64,000 nt of DNA from SIG480 sp045546975 (GTDB lineage Bacteria; Bacillota; Clostridia; Oscillospirales; JAAYXM01). The DNA lies in the NCBI GenBank assembly GCA_045546975.1, contig JAZQDV010000010.1, positions 372,001-436,000 on the forward strand, written 5' to 3'. Position numbers and translations under genes: made by a program. Positions 1 to 8,183 of the stretch are shown piece by piece (position 1 is the first letter of the stretch; each line of letters begins with the position of its first letter). Under the pieces are notes generated by a model. The model worked only from the letters and a program-made list of their open reading frames with translations. It did not search any database and was not told where the DNA came from.

Positions 1-1152
1 ACCCTTCGCATTGAGGATATATGTAAGCTGGTCTGAGGTGTATTCATAAGACCAACGGCCGTTTGTACAGGTGTCAAGGTCTTCGTTATTGTCGTAAACT
101 CCGCGGAGATAGGGGAGTGCCGCGGACCACACATTTTCCGAATCTTCTGTTGCACCGCCGTTGGAAGAGTAGAATACAGCGTTTATCGGCTTGCCGTCAT
201 AAAGAATATACATTCCGTAGGTTTCGTCAACTGCGAGGTCTGAGTTTTCGTTTGCGGAGTTTGCGCCTCTGTATACCTGGCAGTCTGTTGTTGCGCATAC
301 GTCAAAGTTCTTTCCGTGCTTTCCGTAATTATAAAGCGCGTAAGTCTTTGCGCAAAGCGCCTGCGCCTTCAGTGCCTCTTTCGGCCAGTTTGCAGACATT
401 TCGTAGGGGATTACGCCTTTTGTGTAATCTTGCATTGAAACAAAATTTATTACGGTTATATTACCTCCGTCACGGATATACTGGAAACCGCCATAATATT
501 TATATCCCTTGAACCATGTAAGCGGAGCTGTTCCGTCATTTGATACGGGGCATACAGCAAGGTATGTATCGTTATCGTATTCAAACAGAATCTTTCCGGT
601 ATTTGTGTCAACAACAGTAACACATTTGCGGTTATTTCCTACAGGAATACAGATACCTAGGTTTGCATACTTCGCAATGTCTGACTGCGCTGCAGTAAGA
701 GAAGCGTATGAGCCGATTCGTATTCTGTATTCACCGTTTTGTACACAGACAAAAGCGGGGATTCCCTGAATCTGGAGCGAGGTTGCAGTAAGTGTGGCAT
801 CCCTCTGAGTGTCGAATGTATCGCTCGTCTGGAGGTGGAAAGCACCGATGAGTGTGCTTCCGCTCGGCGCACCGGACTCATAGAATTTACCGTCCGAAAA
901 ATATATGTTTGAGTCTTTGAGCATACTTATGAATTTTGTTCCCATTTCCTCATGTTCTGCTATAAAGTTGTGTTCTGAATCAAAATAGCCAAATTGATAG
1001 CCAAAACCGTTTGCGTTCTGCAGGTTGGCAGAAATCATCGCATCGTTTCCGTAATACAAACCAACCCTGACGGTCGGGTTTGCATCAAGTGCAGCAAAAG
1101 CGGTTATTGAAAGCAGCGCAAAGAGGATTGCGGAAATCAAAAACTTTTTCAC
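1..1152 (-). CDS. SpoIID/LytB-domain protein, C-terminus beyond the window
   Basis: The reading frame stays open from a GTG codon at 1152-1150 to the window edge (384 codons), so the C-terminal end is missing. The start is chosen because it opens a signal peptide (KKFLISAILFALLSITAFA) and has AAAGGA about 11 nt upstream. The C-terminal half shows the SpoIID signature: YEMSANWPKEALKAQAL, then KTYALYN, then FYSSNGGATEDSENVW. SpoIID-family proteins are lytic transglycosylases that trim denuded glycan strands, in SpoIID itself during engulfment. The Glu of YEM matches the catalytic Glu of the family. This is probably an exported cell-wall enzyme, either SpoIID proper or one of its paralogues. It has its own promoter. 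Confidence 0.85.
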   Translation of the reverse strand, partial: MKKFLISAILFALLSITAFAALDANPTVRVGLYYGNDAMISANLQNANGFGYQFGYFDSEHNFIAEHEEMGTKFISMLKDSNIYFSDGKFYESGAPSGSTLIGAFHLQTSDTFDTQRDATLTATSLQIQGIPAFVCVQNGEYRIRIGSYASLTAAQSDIAKYANLGICIPVGNNRKCVTVVDTNTGKILFEYDNDTYLAVCPVSNDGTAPLTWFKGYKYYGGFQYIRDGGNITVINFVSMQDYTKGVIPYEMSANWPKEALKAQALCAKTYALYNYGKHGKNFDVCATTDCQVYRGANSANENSDLAVDETYGMYILYDGKPINAVFYSSNGGATEDSENVWSAALPYLRGVYDNNEDLDTCTNGRWSYEYTSDQLTYILNAKG

Positions 1153-1185
1153 TTCGGTAAAATTCCTTTCTGGTAGTATATAAAA

Positions 1186-1214
1186 ATTATATACTTTTTT
1201 TCTCCTTATTTCAA
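1186..1214 (-). promoter_or_regulatory. Sigma-A promoter of the SpoIID-domain gene
   Basis: On the minus strand TTGAAA (1214-1209) lies 17 nt from TATAAT (1191-1186). An inverted repeat, AGTATATA and TATATACT with a 5-nt spacer (1175-1195), covers the -10 element and could be an operator. Confidence 0.7.
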
Positions 1215-1226
1215 CAAAAAGAGGGA

Positions 1227-2357
1227 TTAAATTTTCTCGTCAAACCGCCCGGAATATGTTTTCCTGAATTCCTCAAAACGATCTTCGTCTATTGCACTTC
1301 GGATTCTTTTCATAAGCTTGTTGTAAAAATGCAAGTTGTGAATTACTGCAAGGCGCATTGCGAGCATTTCTTTTGCTCTAAAAAGGTGCCTTAAGTACGC
1401 GCGGGAGTAATTTCTGCAGACATAGCAATCGCACTCAGAGTCGATAGGAGACATATCATCCTTGTACTTTTCATTGTTTAAGTTTATACGTCCGTTTTCG
1501 GTGTAAAGGTGCCCGTGACGTGCGTTTCTTGCTGGAAGAACGCAGTCAAAGAAGTCAATGCCTCGGGCGACTCCTTCTATAATATTTGTGGGGGTTCCTA
1601 CACCCATAAGATAACGAGGCTTGTTTTTGGGCATATAAGGCTCGACTGAATCGATAATCCGATACATTTCCTCATGACTTTCTCCAACGGCCAGTCCGCC
1701 GATAGCGTATCCGGGAAGGTCGAGTTTTGCTATTTCTTTCATATGTTCAATACGCAAATCGTCGTATGTTCCGCCCTGATTTATGCCGAAAAGAACCTGC
1801 CCCGGGTTAACACAGTCATCTTGCTTGTTAAGGCGCGCAAGTTCGTTTTTGCAACGCTCGAGCCAACGGGTCGTTCGCTCGCACGATTTTTTTACATAAT
1901 CATAAGGGGATGGGTTTTCAACACATTCGTCAAACGCCATTGCAATATCGGAGCCGAGTGCTGACTGGATTTGCATGGACGTTTCAGGAGACATAAATAT
2001 CTTGTGTCCGTCTATGTGAGATGCAAAGGTTACACCTTCTTCTTCGATATTGCGGAGCTTTGCAAGCGAAAATACCTGAAACCCGCCACTATCAGTAAGA
2101 ATTGGGCCTTGCCAGTTCATGAATTTGTGGAGACCACCCATGTCTTTTACAACATTTTCACCCGGGCGAAGATGCAGGTGATAGGTATTGGAAAGAGCAA
2201 TTTGACAACCGTTTTCTTTAAGGTCTGCCGTATCAAGAGCACCCTTTATGGCACCAACGGTGGCAACATTCATAAAGACGGGTGTATGTACGGTGCCATG
2301 AGGAGTTGTAAAAGTTCCTCTTCTTGCTTTTCCTTGAGTTTTTATAAGATTAAACAT
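1227..2357 (-). CDS. tgt: tRNA-guanine(34) transglycosylase
   Basis: This enzyme swaps guanine 34 for preQ1 in tRNAs with GUN anticodons, the central step of queuosine synthesis. Seen in the 376-aa product: the substrate-binding DSGGFQV with catalytic Asp89, FDCVLPARNARHG with the nucleophilic Asp271, and the zinc site CDCYVC plus a downstream His (about 309-340). The ATG at 2357 is preferred over one 36 nt upstream because GAGGT lies 7 nt before it and because it begins 10 nt after the queA stop, giving a tight queA-tgt operon. Family knowledge: bacterial Tgt normally uses preQ1, but some Clostridia use queuine directly. Confidence 0.96.
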   Translation of the reverse strand: MFNLIKTQGKARRGTFTTPHGTVHTPVFMNVATVGAIKGALDTADLKENGCQIALSNTYHLHLRPGENVVKDMGGLHKFMNWQGPILTDSGGFQVFSLAKLRNIEEEGVTFASHIDGHKIFMSPETSMQIQSALGSDIAMAFDECVENPSPYDYVKKSCERTTRWLERCKNELARLNKQDDCVNPGQVLFGINQGGTYDDLRIEHMKEIAKLDLPGYAIGGLAVGESHEEMYRIIDSVEPYMPKNKPRYLMGVGTPTNIIEGVARGIDFFDCVLPARNARHGHLYTENGRINLNNEKYKDDMSPIDSECDCYVCRNYSRAYLRHLFRAKEMLAMRLAVIHNLHFYNKLMKRIRSAIDEDRFEEFRKTYSGRFDEKI

Positions 2358-2367
2358 ATATATTACC

Positions 2368-3390
2368 TCATTTGATAAACATCGCATCTCCAAAGCTGAA
2401 GAATCTATATTTTTCTTTAATTGCTATATCGTAAGCTCTGAGAACATTTTCGCGTGTAGAAAAGGCAGATATAAGCATTATAAGTGTGCTTTCTGGAAGA
2501 TGAAAGTTTGTGATAATTGCATCTATTGCCTTAAATTGATAGCCGGGGTAGATAAAAATACTTGTGTTCCCAAATGGTTTTGAAAGAGTACCGTCTTCGG
2601 AAAAAGCGGACTCGAGCGTTCTGCAGGAGGTTGTCCCGACCGCAATGACGCGTCCGCCGTTCTTTTTCGCATCAAGTATCTTTTTTGCAGCGTCGTCAGA
2701 AATCTCATAATACTCCGAGTGCATGATGTGGTCCTCAATCGAATCTGCCTTCACCGGTCTGAAGGTGCCAAGTCCCACGTGTAAGGTGACGTATGCAATA
2801 TCTACACCTTTTTCTGAGATTTTACCAAGCAATTCGTTTGTGAAATGCAGTCCTGCGGTCGGAGCGGCAGCAGAGCCGATGTTTTTTGAATAGACAGTCT
2901 GATATCTTTCGGGATTGTCGAGTCTTTCGTGAATGTACGGTGGGAGCGGCATCTGTCCAAGCTCATCAAGTATCTCAAGAAAAATTCCGTTGTACTCAAA
3001 TTTAACGATTCGCTTTCCGTCATCAATCTCGTCAACTACTGTTGCTTTGAGTTTTTTGTTTCCAAAGAAAATCTCTTCTCCGGTTTTTGTTTTTCTTCCG
3101 GGGCGGGTGAGTGCCTCCCATCTATCTTCACCCAGATCCTTCAAGAGCAGAATCTCAACTGCTCCGCCTGTTTTTCTCTCTCCAAAAAGACGGGCGGGGA
3201 TAACTCTCGAATCGTTTACTACAAGGCAATCACCGGGGTTTAACAAATCAAGAATATCTGTAAACACTCTGTGGGAAACCTCTCCTGTTTTTCTATCCAT
3301 AACAAGTAGCCTTGACGAGTCGCGTTTCTCTATCGGAGTTTGCGCGATAAGCTCTTCCGGTAGAATAAAACTAAAATCCGATTTTTTCAT
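2368..3390 (-). CDS. queA: S-adenosylmethionine:tRNA ribosyltransferase-isomerase
   Basis: QueA transfers the ribosyl part of SAM to preQ1 in tRNA and makes epoxyqueuosine. The 340-aa protein is full length for the family and shows the usual start (FILPEELIAQTPIEKRDSSRLLV), the conserved PPYIHERLDNPERYQTVY block and the AAPTAGLHFT motif, followed by YVTLHVGLGTFRPV. It lies 10 nt upstream of tgt in the same orientation. Together with queH at 51209-51820, the window carries three late queuosine steps. No clear promoter was found upstream; the region holds the divergent asd promoter. Confidence 0.96.
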   Translation of the reverse strand: MKKSDFSFILPEELIAQTPIEKRDSSRLLVMDRKTGEVSHRVFTDILDLLNPGDCLVVNDSRVIPARLFGERKTGGAVEILLLKDLGEDRWEALTRPGRKTKTGEEIFFGNKKLKATVVDEIDDGKRIVKFEYNGIFLEILDELGQMPLPPYIHERLDNPERYQTVYSKNIGSAAAPTAGLHFTNELLGKISEKGVDIAYVTLHVGLGTFRPVKADSIEDHIMHSEYYEISDDAAKKILDAKKNGGRVIAVGTTSCRTLESAFSEDGTLSKPFGNTSIFIYPGYQFKAIDAIITNFHLPESTLIMLISAFSTRENVLRAYDIAIKEKYRFFSFGDAMFIK

Positions 3391-3432
3391 AAAATTTTCC
3401 TGCGGCTTTCTCTATTTTTTATCGCTTAAATA

Positions 3433-3462
3433 TTGACATTGCTACATAAATCGTGATATTAT
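3433..3462 (+). promoter_or_regulatory. Sigma-A promoter of asd-dapA-dapB
   Basis: TTGACA at 3433-3438 is 18 nt from TATTAT at 3457-3462. The predicted leader is about 120 nt. I see no lysine-riboswitch architecture in it, and it is shorter than that element. Confidence 0.65.
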
Positions 3463-3592
3463 AAATCGATAATTTATTACTATTTATTATATTACAGCAT
3501 GATTCTTTTTTCAATATGCAAATGCAATCTGCAAACAGAAAAAACATCCTGCATAATATGTAATGTGAAACTTACATTCGGAGGTACAAAAA

Positions 3593-4675
3593 ATGAAGTC
3601 GTATAAGGTTGGAATTATCGGATGCACAGGTATGGTAGGTCAGCGATTTGCACTCCTTCTTGCAAATCATCCGTGGTTTGAGGTAAAAGCACTTGCGGCA
3701 AGCGGTCGCTCTGCAGGCAAAACATATCTTGAAGCTCTTGGAAGCAGATGGGCAATGACAGCTCCTGTTCCTGAAAACCTCAAGAATATGACAGTATATG
3801 ATGCAGGTCTTGACGTCGAAAAGATTGCAGCAGAGGTTGATTTTGTATTCTGTGCAGTTGATATGCCCAAGGACGAAATCAGAGCTTTAGAAGAGAAATA
3901 CGCAAAGGCAGAATGCCCTGTTGTATCAAACAACAGCGCCCACAGATGGACATCTGACGTCCCGATGGTCATTCCGGAAGTTAACCCTGAACACATCGAG
4001 GTTATAAAGTCACAGAGAGCCCGTCTCGGAACAAAGCGTGGCTTTATTGCTGTTAAGTCCAACTGCTCAATTCAGGGATATGTTCCTGTTCTTACGGCTC
4101 TTGACCGTGAGTTTGGCATCACAAAGGCTCTCGCTTGCACTTATCAGGCTATCTCCGGCGCTGGTAAGACTTTCGAGCGTTGGCCTGAGATGGTTGATAA
4201 CGTAATCCCGTATATCGGCGGTGAGGAAGAAAAGTCAGAGCGCGAACCGCTCAAGATTTGGGGTACCGTAAAGAACGGCGTTATCGAGCCTGCTACATCA
4301 CCATCAATCACAGCTCAGTGCATAAGAGTTCCTGTTACGGATGGACATATGGCGGCAGTCTTTGCATCCTTTGAAAAGAAGGTTGATATTGATAAGGCGA
4401 TTGAGCTTATAAAGTCATATAAGGGCCGCGCACAGGAGCTTGAGCTTCCGAGTGCTCCGAAGCAGTACATGCATTACTTTGAAGAAAACGACAGACCTCA
4501 GACAAAGAGTGAACGTGACCTTGAAAAAGGAATGGCTGTTTCCGTTGGCCGTCTCCGTGAGGATACACAGTTTGATGTTAAATTTATTTGCCTTGCGCAC
4601 AACACACTTCGCGGTGCGGCAGGTGGCGCAGTTCTTCTTGCTGAACTTCTTTGTGCAGAAGGTTATATGGACTAA
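3593..4675 (+). CDS. asd: Aspartate-semialdehyde dehydrogenase, archaeal/fungal type
   Basis: It reduces aspartyl phosphate to aspartate semialdehyde for lysine/DAP, methionine and threonine synthesis. The 360-aa protein shows the NADP-binding GCTGMVG (10-16), the catalytic Cys158 in SNCSIQ, and His252 in VTDGHMAAV. The length and the SNCSIQ context match the archaeal/fungal branch rather than the enterobacterial one, which usually has a different active-site context. The ATG has GGAGGT 7 nt upstream. It is first of three genes, with dapA 27 nt downstream. Confidence 0.95.
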   Translation: MKSYKVGIIGCTGMVGQRFALLLANHPWFEVKALAASGRSAGKTYLEALGSRWAMTAPVPENLKNMTVYDAGLDVEKIAAEVDFVFCAVDMPKDEIRALEEKYAKAECPVVSNNSAHRWTSDVPMVIPEVNPEHIEVIKSQRARLGTKRGFIAVKSNCSIQGYVPVLTALDREFGITKALACTYQAISGAGKTFERWPEMVDNVIPYIGGEEEKSEREPLKIWGTVKNGVIEPATSPSITAQCIRVPVTDGHMAAVFASFEKKVDIDKAIELIKSYKGRAQELELPSAPKQYMHYFEENDRPQTKSERDLEKGMAVSVGRLREDTQFDVKFICLAHNTLRGAAGGAVLLAELLCAEGYMD

Positions 4676-4702
4676 ATTGCATTTTGAAAGGACGATTTAT
4701 TC

Positions 4703-5596
4703 ATGAAAACTCCAATTTTTACCGGCTCAAATGTAGCTATTGTTACCCCGCTCACTGAGGCGGGAGTAAACTTTGAGAAGCTCGGTGAACTTATTGATTT
4801 TCAGATCGAAAACGGTACAAATGCTATAACTGTTTGCGGTACTACAGGTGAGTCTGCCACATTATCTCACGAGGAACACTGCAAGGTTATTGAATATAGC
4901 GTAAAGAAGGTTGCTGGTCGCGTTCCTGTTATTGCGGGTACGGGAAGCAATGATACTTCTTATGCACTTGAGCTTTCCAAGTTTGCTGAAGATGCCGGTG
5001 TTGACGGTCTCCTTATGGTAACGCCGTACTATAACAAAACAACACAGCGCGGACTTATCAATCACTACACTTATGTTGCTGACCGTGTTAATAAGCCCAT
5101 TATTCTTTATAGCGTTCCGTCACGTACAGGTGTTTCGTTCACTTCAGATACTTATGCTACTCTTTCAAAGCACCCGAATATAAACGGTGTGAAAGAGGCG
5201 AGTGGAGACTTTTCTCTCATAGCTGAAACACTCAGCAAATGCGGAGATAATATGTTTATGTGGTCGGGAAACGATGACCAGGTTGTCCCGATGATGGCGC
5301 TTGGTGCAGTTGGTGTTATTTCTGTAACTGCAAATATCATCCCCGGTGTTGTTTCCAAAATGTGCAAGCTCTGTCTTGAAGGCAAGTTCAAAGAAGCTTC
5401 AAAGCTTCAGCTTGAATACTACGACCTTACAGATTCTATGTTCAAGGAAGTTAATCCGATTCCAATAAAGACTGCTATGAAGCTTTTGGGAATGGATAAC
5501 GGATATCTCAGAATGCCTCTTTATGAAATGGCACCTGCAAACGTTGAAATCCTCAAGGCTTCGCTTAAAAATGTCGGCTTAGCTTTGGTTGATTAG
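4703..5596 (+). CDS. dapA: 4-hydroxy-tetrahydrodipicolinate synthase
   Basis: DapA condenses pyruvate with aspartate semialdehyde, the first committed step towards DAP and lysine. The 297-aa TIM-barrel protein has GTTGE (46-50), TPYYN with Tyr110, Tyr136 in ILYSVPSRTG, and the Schiff-base Lys164 in GVKEASGD, all expected active-site elements. It sits between asd and dapB, so its substrate is made by the gene upstream and its product is used by the gene downstream. Confidence 0.96.
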   Translation: MKTPIFTGSNVAIVTPLTEAGVNFEKLGELIDFQIENGTNAITVCGTTGESATLSHEEHCKVIEYSVKKVAGRVPVIAGTGSNDTSYALELSKFAEDAGVDGLLMVTPYYNKTTQRGLINHYTYVADRVNKPIILYSVPSRTGVSFTSDTYATLSKHPNINGVKEASGDFSLIAETLSKCGDNMFMWSGNDDQVVPMMALGAVGVISVTANIIPGVVSKMCKLCLEGKFKEASKLQLEYYDLTDSMFKEVNPIPIKTAMKLLGMDNGYLRMPLYEMAPANVEILKASLKNVGLALVD

Positions 5597-5610
5597 GAAG
5601 TGTATTACAA

Positions 5611-6381
5611 ATGACAAAAATTTTGCTTTCAGGATGCAACGGCCGTATGGGCAAAGCAATTTCTGAAATGTGCATAAAGAACCCCGAAACGGAAATCACT
5701 GTCGGTGTTGACATTTTCACAGAGCAGAGATATAACTATCCTGTTTACGAAAAGTTTGAGTCTGTTTCTGAAGAAGTTGATGTTGTTATTGATTTTTCAA
5801 ACCCCAAAACATTACCTTCGATTCTTGATTATTGCATTAAGAACAATAAACCTGTGGTCCTTTGCACGACCGGTTATTCCGAGGAGGATCTTGACCTTAT
5901 AGCACGTGCAGAGGAAAAAATCCCCGTATTCCGTTCGGGTAATATGTCTCTTGGAATAAATGTGCTTATGCTTCTTGCAAAACGCGCAGGAGAAATTCTT
6001 TCTGAGACGTTTGATGTTGAAATCATTGAGCATCATCATAACCAGAAGCTTGATGCACCGAGCGGTACTGCCATAATGCTCGCTGATGCTGTTGAGTCAG
6101 CTCTTGATTATAAAGCAAAACGGGTGTACGACAGACACTCTTATCGAGCAAAACGCGAAAAAAACGAAATAGGCATACACTCAATCCGCGGCGGCACAAT
6201 AGTTGGTGAGCACGAGGTTATCTTTGCCGGTCAGAATGAAACGGTTACATTGAAGCATTCCGCTCAGTCAAGAGAGGTGTTTGCATCCGGTGCAGTTAAG
6301 GCCGCTGTTTTCCTTTCGGGCATCGAGAGGGCAGGGGAGTATTCGATGGATGACCTTGTTAAATCCTACCTTGCAAAATAA
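5611..6381 (+). CDS. dapB: 4-hydroxy-tetrahydrodipicolinate reductase
   Basis: DapB reduces the DapA product with NAD(P)H. Visible are the Rossmann motif GCNGRMG (8-14), CTTGYS, and the catalytic block EHHHNQKLDAPSGTA with His141-143 and Lys146. The 256-aa length is normal. It begins 14 nt after dapA. The enzymes for the later DAP steps (dapL, or dapD/E, or ddh) are not in this window, so the route used downstream is unknown. Confidence 0.96.
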   Translation: MTKILLSGCNGRMGKAISEMCIKNPETEITVGVDIFTEQRYNYPVYEKFESVSEEVDVVIDFSNPKTLPSILDYCIKNNKPVVLCTTGYSEEDLDLIARAEEKIPVFRSGNMSLGINVLMLLAKRAGEILSETFDVEIIEHHHNQKLDAPSGTAIMLADAVESALDYKAKRVYDRHSYRAKREKNEIGIHSIRGGTIVGEHEVIFAGQNETVTLKHSAQSREVFASGAVKAAVFLSGIERAGEYSMDDLVKSYLAK

Positions 6382-6395
6382 TCGTCATTTTATCC

Positions 6396-6503
6396 AAAAA
6401 GCAAAAATATTAAAATAACGTATTGACATTTTGCTTTTTACCGGTAACAACAAAATATAGCGTTCGTAAAAAGATACATCTACAACGGGTGTATCTTTTT
6501 TTC
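6396..6503 (+). terminator. Tandem terminator-like hairpins after dapB
   Basis: The stronger hairpin has arms AAAAAGATACA (6468-6478) and TGTATCTTTTT (6490-6500) followed by T residues, a good intrinsic terminator. Upstream, AAAAAGCAAAA (6396-6406) pairs with TTTTGCTTTTT (6429-6439) across a longer loop and may be an additional weak terminator. Confidence 0.7.
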
Positions 6504-6515
6504 ACACTCAACAAA

Positions 6516-6638
6516 GTTTACATAATGTTGTTTACATAATATTTTTGTACAAGTATACAAAAATGCCATCGAGGCCAAGCAAATGCTTGATTTTGAGAAG
6601 ATTTTGCTGTATAGTTTATTCTGTTGGAATTATGTAAA
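6516..6638 (+). promoter_or_regulatory. proC promoter with three TTTACATAAT boxes
   Basis: The promoter is TTGATT (6587-6592), a 17-nt spacer, then TATAGT (6610-6615). TTTACATAAT occurs as two direct copies (6517-6526 and 6531-6540, 14-bp period) and once inverted (ATTATGTAAA, 6629-6638) just past the expected transcription start. A separate 24-bp imperfect palindrome (6541-6564; ATTTTTGTA and its complement) lies between them. This looks like a regulated promoter; the regulator is unknown. Confidence 0.6.
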
Positions 6639-6660
6639 GTAGTACACGAGGAGGTGTACC

Positions 6661-7473
6661 ATGCCGGACAAAAAGGGTGTTTCATTTATAGGCGGAGGCA
6701 ATATGGCAGGAGCCATTATTGACGCTATAATCTCATCCGGAATTTTGCCACCGTCGAAGATTTCCGTTTTTGAGCCGTCTGCTGAGAGACGAAAAGCTCT
6801 TATGGAGAAAAAAATAAATATTGCAAACTCAAACCTTGAGCTCGCTTCAAAAGACGATATTCTTTTTATTGCGGTTAAGCCTCAGGTGTTTGATTCCGTC
6901 CTCGAAGAGATAAGAGGCAATATCAAAAGTACCTGTATTGTTTCAATCGCAGCCGGAATCTCAACAGAGCACATCAGTTCAAAGCTCGGTGGTTCTGTTC
7001 CTGTACTGCGCACACTGCCAAACACGCCGATGCTTATTCTGGACGGAATGACAGTACTTGCCGAAACACACGATGTTTCAGACGAAATATTCGACTTTGT
7101 AAAAAGCATATTTTCGGCCACTGGTGAGGTCGTTATCTTGCCCGAGGAAAAGATAAACGAAGCTATACCGCTTTCAAGCTCGAGCCCTGCATTCTTTTTT
7201 AGGATGCTTGATGCAATGGCAAATTCAGCCTCCAAATTCGGTATTTCTTATGAGGATGCGCTTAAGCTTTCGGCAGTCGCAATGAAGGGCTCTGCAAACT
7301 ATCTGCTCACATGTGATAAAACCCCAAAAGAACTTGTAGAACAAGTTTCTTCACCGGGCGGAACAACAGTTGCAGCGCTCACTGCATTTGACGATTTTAA
7401 TTTCGAGGAGTTTATCTCTGAAGCCTTTAAGCGCTGTATAAACCGCGCTTACGAGCTTGGTGAACGAAAATAG
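6661..7473 (+). CDS. proC: Pyrroline-5-carboxylate reductase
   Basis: ProC reduces pyrroline-5-carboxylate to proline, the last step of proline synthesis. The 270-aa product begins with the Rossmann motif IGGGNMAGAI (10-19) and has AVKPQ, then RTLPNTP and the C-terminal SPGGTTVAALTA signature of the family. The ATG has GAGGAGGT upstream. It is monocistronic or leads a short transcript; proA and proB are not nearby. The promoter region carries repeated boxes, which suggests specific control. Confidence 0.95.
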   Translation: MPDKKGVSFIGGGNMAGAIIDAIISSGILPPSKISVFEPSAERRKALMEKKINIANSNLELASKDDILFIAVKPQVFDSVLEEIRGNIKSTCIVSIAAGISTEHISSKLGGSVPVLRTLPNTPMLILDGMTVLAETHDVSDEIFDFVKSIFSATGEVVILPEEKINEAIPLSSSSPAFFFRMLDAMANSASKFGISYEDALKLSAVAMKGSANYLLTCDKTPKELVEQVSSPGGTTVAALTAFDDFNFEEFISEAFKRCINRAYELGERK

Positions 7474-7540
7474 TTATATATGGGAATCTTCTTTCATATT
7501 TTTTATAAAGCTTGTTCAATTATGAAAGGAGATCCAACAT

Positions 7541-8170
7541 ATGAAAAAATCCTTAAAAGCAAAAGTTTCCGGTATCTACCTCAACAACTTTTCTATCAAT
7601 TCCGCTATTCTTCTGCTATTTCTGGTACTTGGAACGGTCGCAGGAATGATTATTACAAAGCAAACAGGAGAGGGAAGCGCTTTACCGACGCTCGAGAAAA
7701 ACATCAATGAAATTGTGCAAAACGGAGTAGGGGAATACTCACTCATAAAAACTTTTTTTAATTCGGCAAAATTTCCATTGATAATTTTCCTTTCAGGTTT
7801 TACCGCTTTTGGAGTATTTCTCGTACCATTTGTTGTCTGTGTTAAAGGTTGCCTTCTCTCGATGTCCGTTTCAGCGATTATAAATTCTTTTGGTATAAAA
7901 GGCTTTCTTTTAGCTCTTTCAATGTTTGGAATTCAGGCTCTTGCATCGATTCCTTGCATTATTGTTATTTCTTCGTATTCAATGGAGGTTTCCAAAGGTT
8001 TTCTTTCTGCCTTTGGTAAATTCAAAAAGAACTCATTGAAAACCCGCCCGCAAACAAGTTCATTTGTGATTTTCTTCTTAATGATCATTTTTCTTTTGTT
8101 TCTGTTTTCTTTGCTTGATGTCACAGTGACACCGAAGCTAGTTACACTATCTGCAAAATCAATACTTTAA
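7541..8170 (+). CDS. spoIIM: Stage II sporulation protein M-like membrane protein
   Basis: The 209-aa protein has several hydrophobic segments (about 21-40, 79-115, 120-145, 173-192) and no catalytic motif. The first segment, the central LIIFLSGFTAFGVFLVPF and the position directly before xerD match SpoIIM of Clostridia. In the SpoIID-SpoIIM-SpoIIP engulfment complex SpoIIM is the membrane scaffold that recruits the cell-wall enzymes. The start has AAAGGAG 7 nt upstream. It could be a general DUF95 membrane protein, but sequence and context together favour SpoIIM. Confidence 0.75.
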   Translation: MKKSLKAKVSGIYLNNFSINSAILLLFLVLGTVAGMIITKQTGEGSALPTLEKNINEIVQNGVGEYSLIKTFFNSAKFPLIIFLSGFTAFGVFLVPFVVCVKGCLLSMSVSAIINSFGIKGFLLALSMFGIQALASIPCIIVISSYSMEVSKGFLSAFGKFKKNSLKTRPQTSSFVIFFLMIIFLLFLFSLLDVTVTPKLVTLSAKSIL

Positions 8171-8183
8171 TTGGAGCAATAAA

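Noticed and set aside
63..769. Plus-strand ORFs of 149 and 86 aa at the left end
   Set aside because: They lie opposite the SpoIID-domain gene, which has clear domain motifs, and show unlikely composition (very Arg/Leu rich).
3463..3592. Lysine riboswitch before asd
   Set aside because: The leader is about 120 nt and has none of the helical blocks of that riboswitch; it is also short for the class.
6423..6460. TTGACA at 6423 as a promoter for proC
   Set aside because: No acceptable -10 box lies 16-19 nt downstream; the TTGATT-N17-TATAGT pair is better placed.
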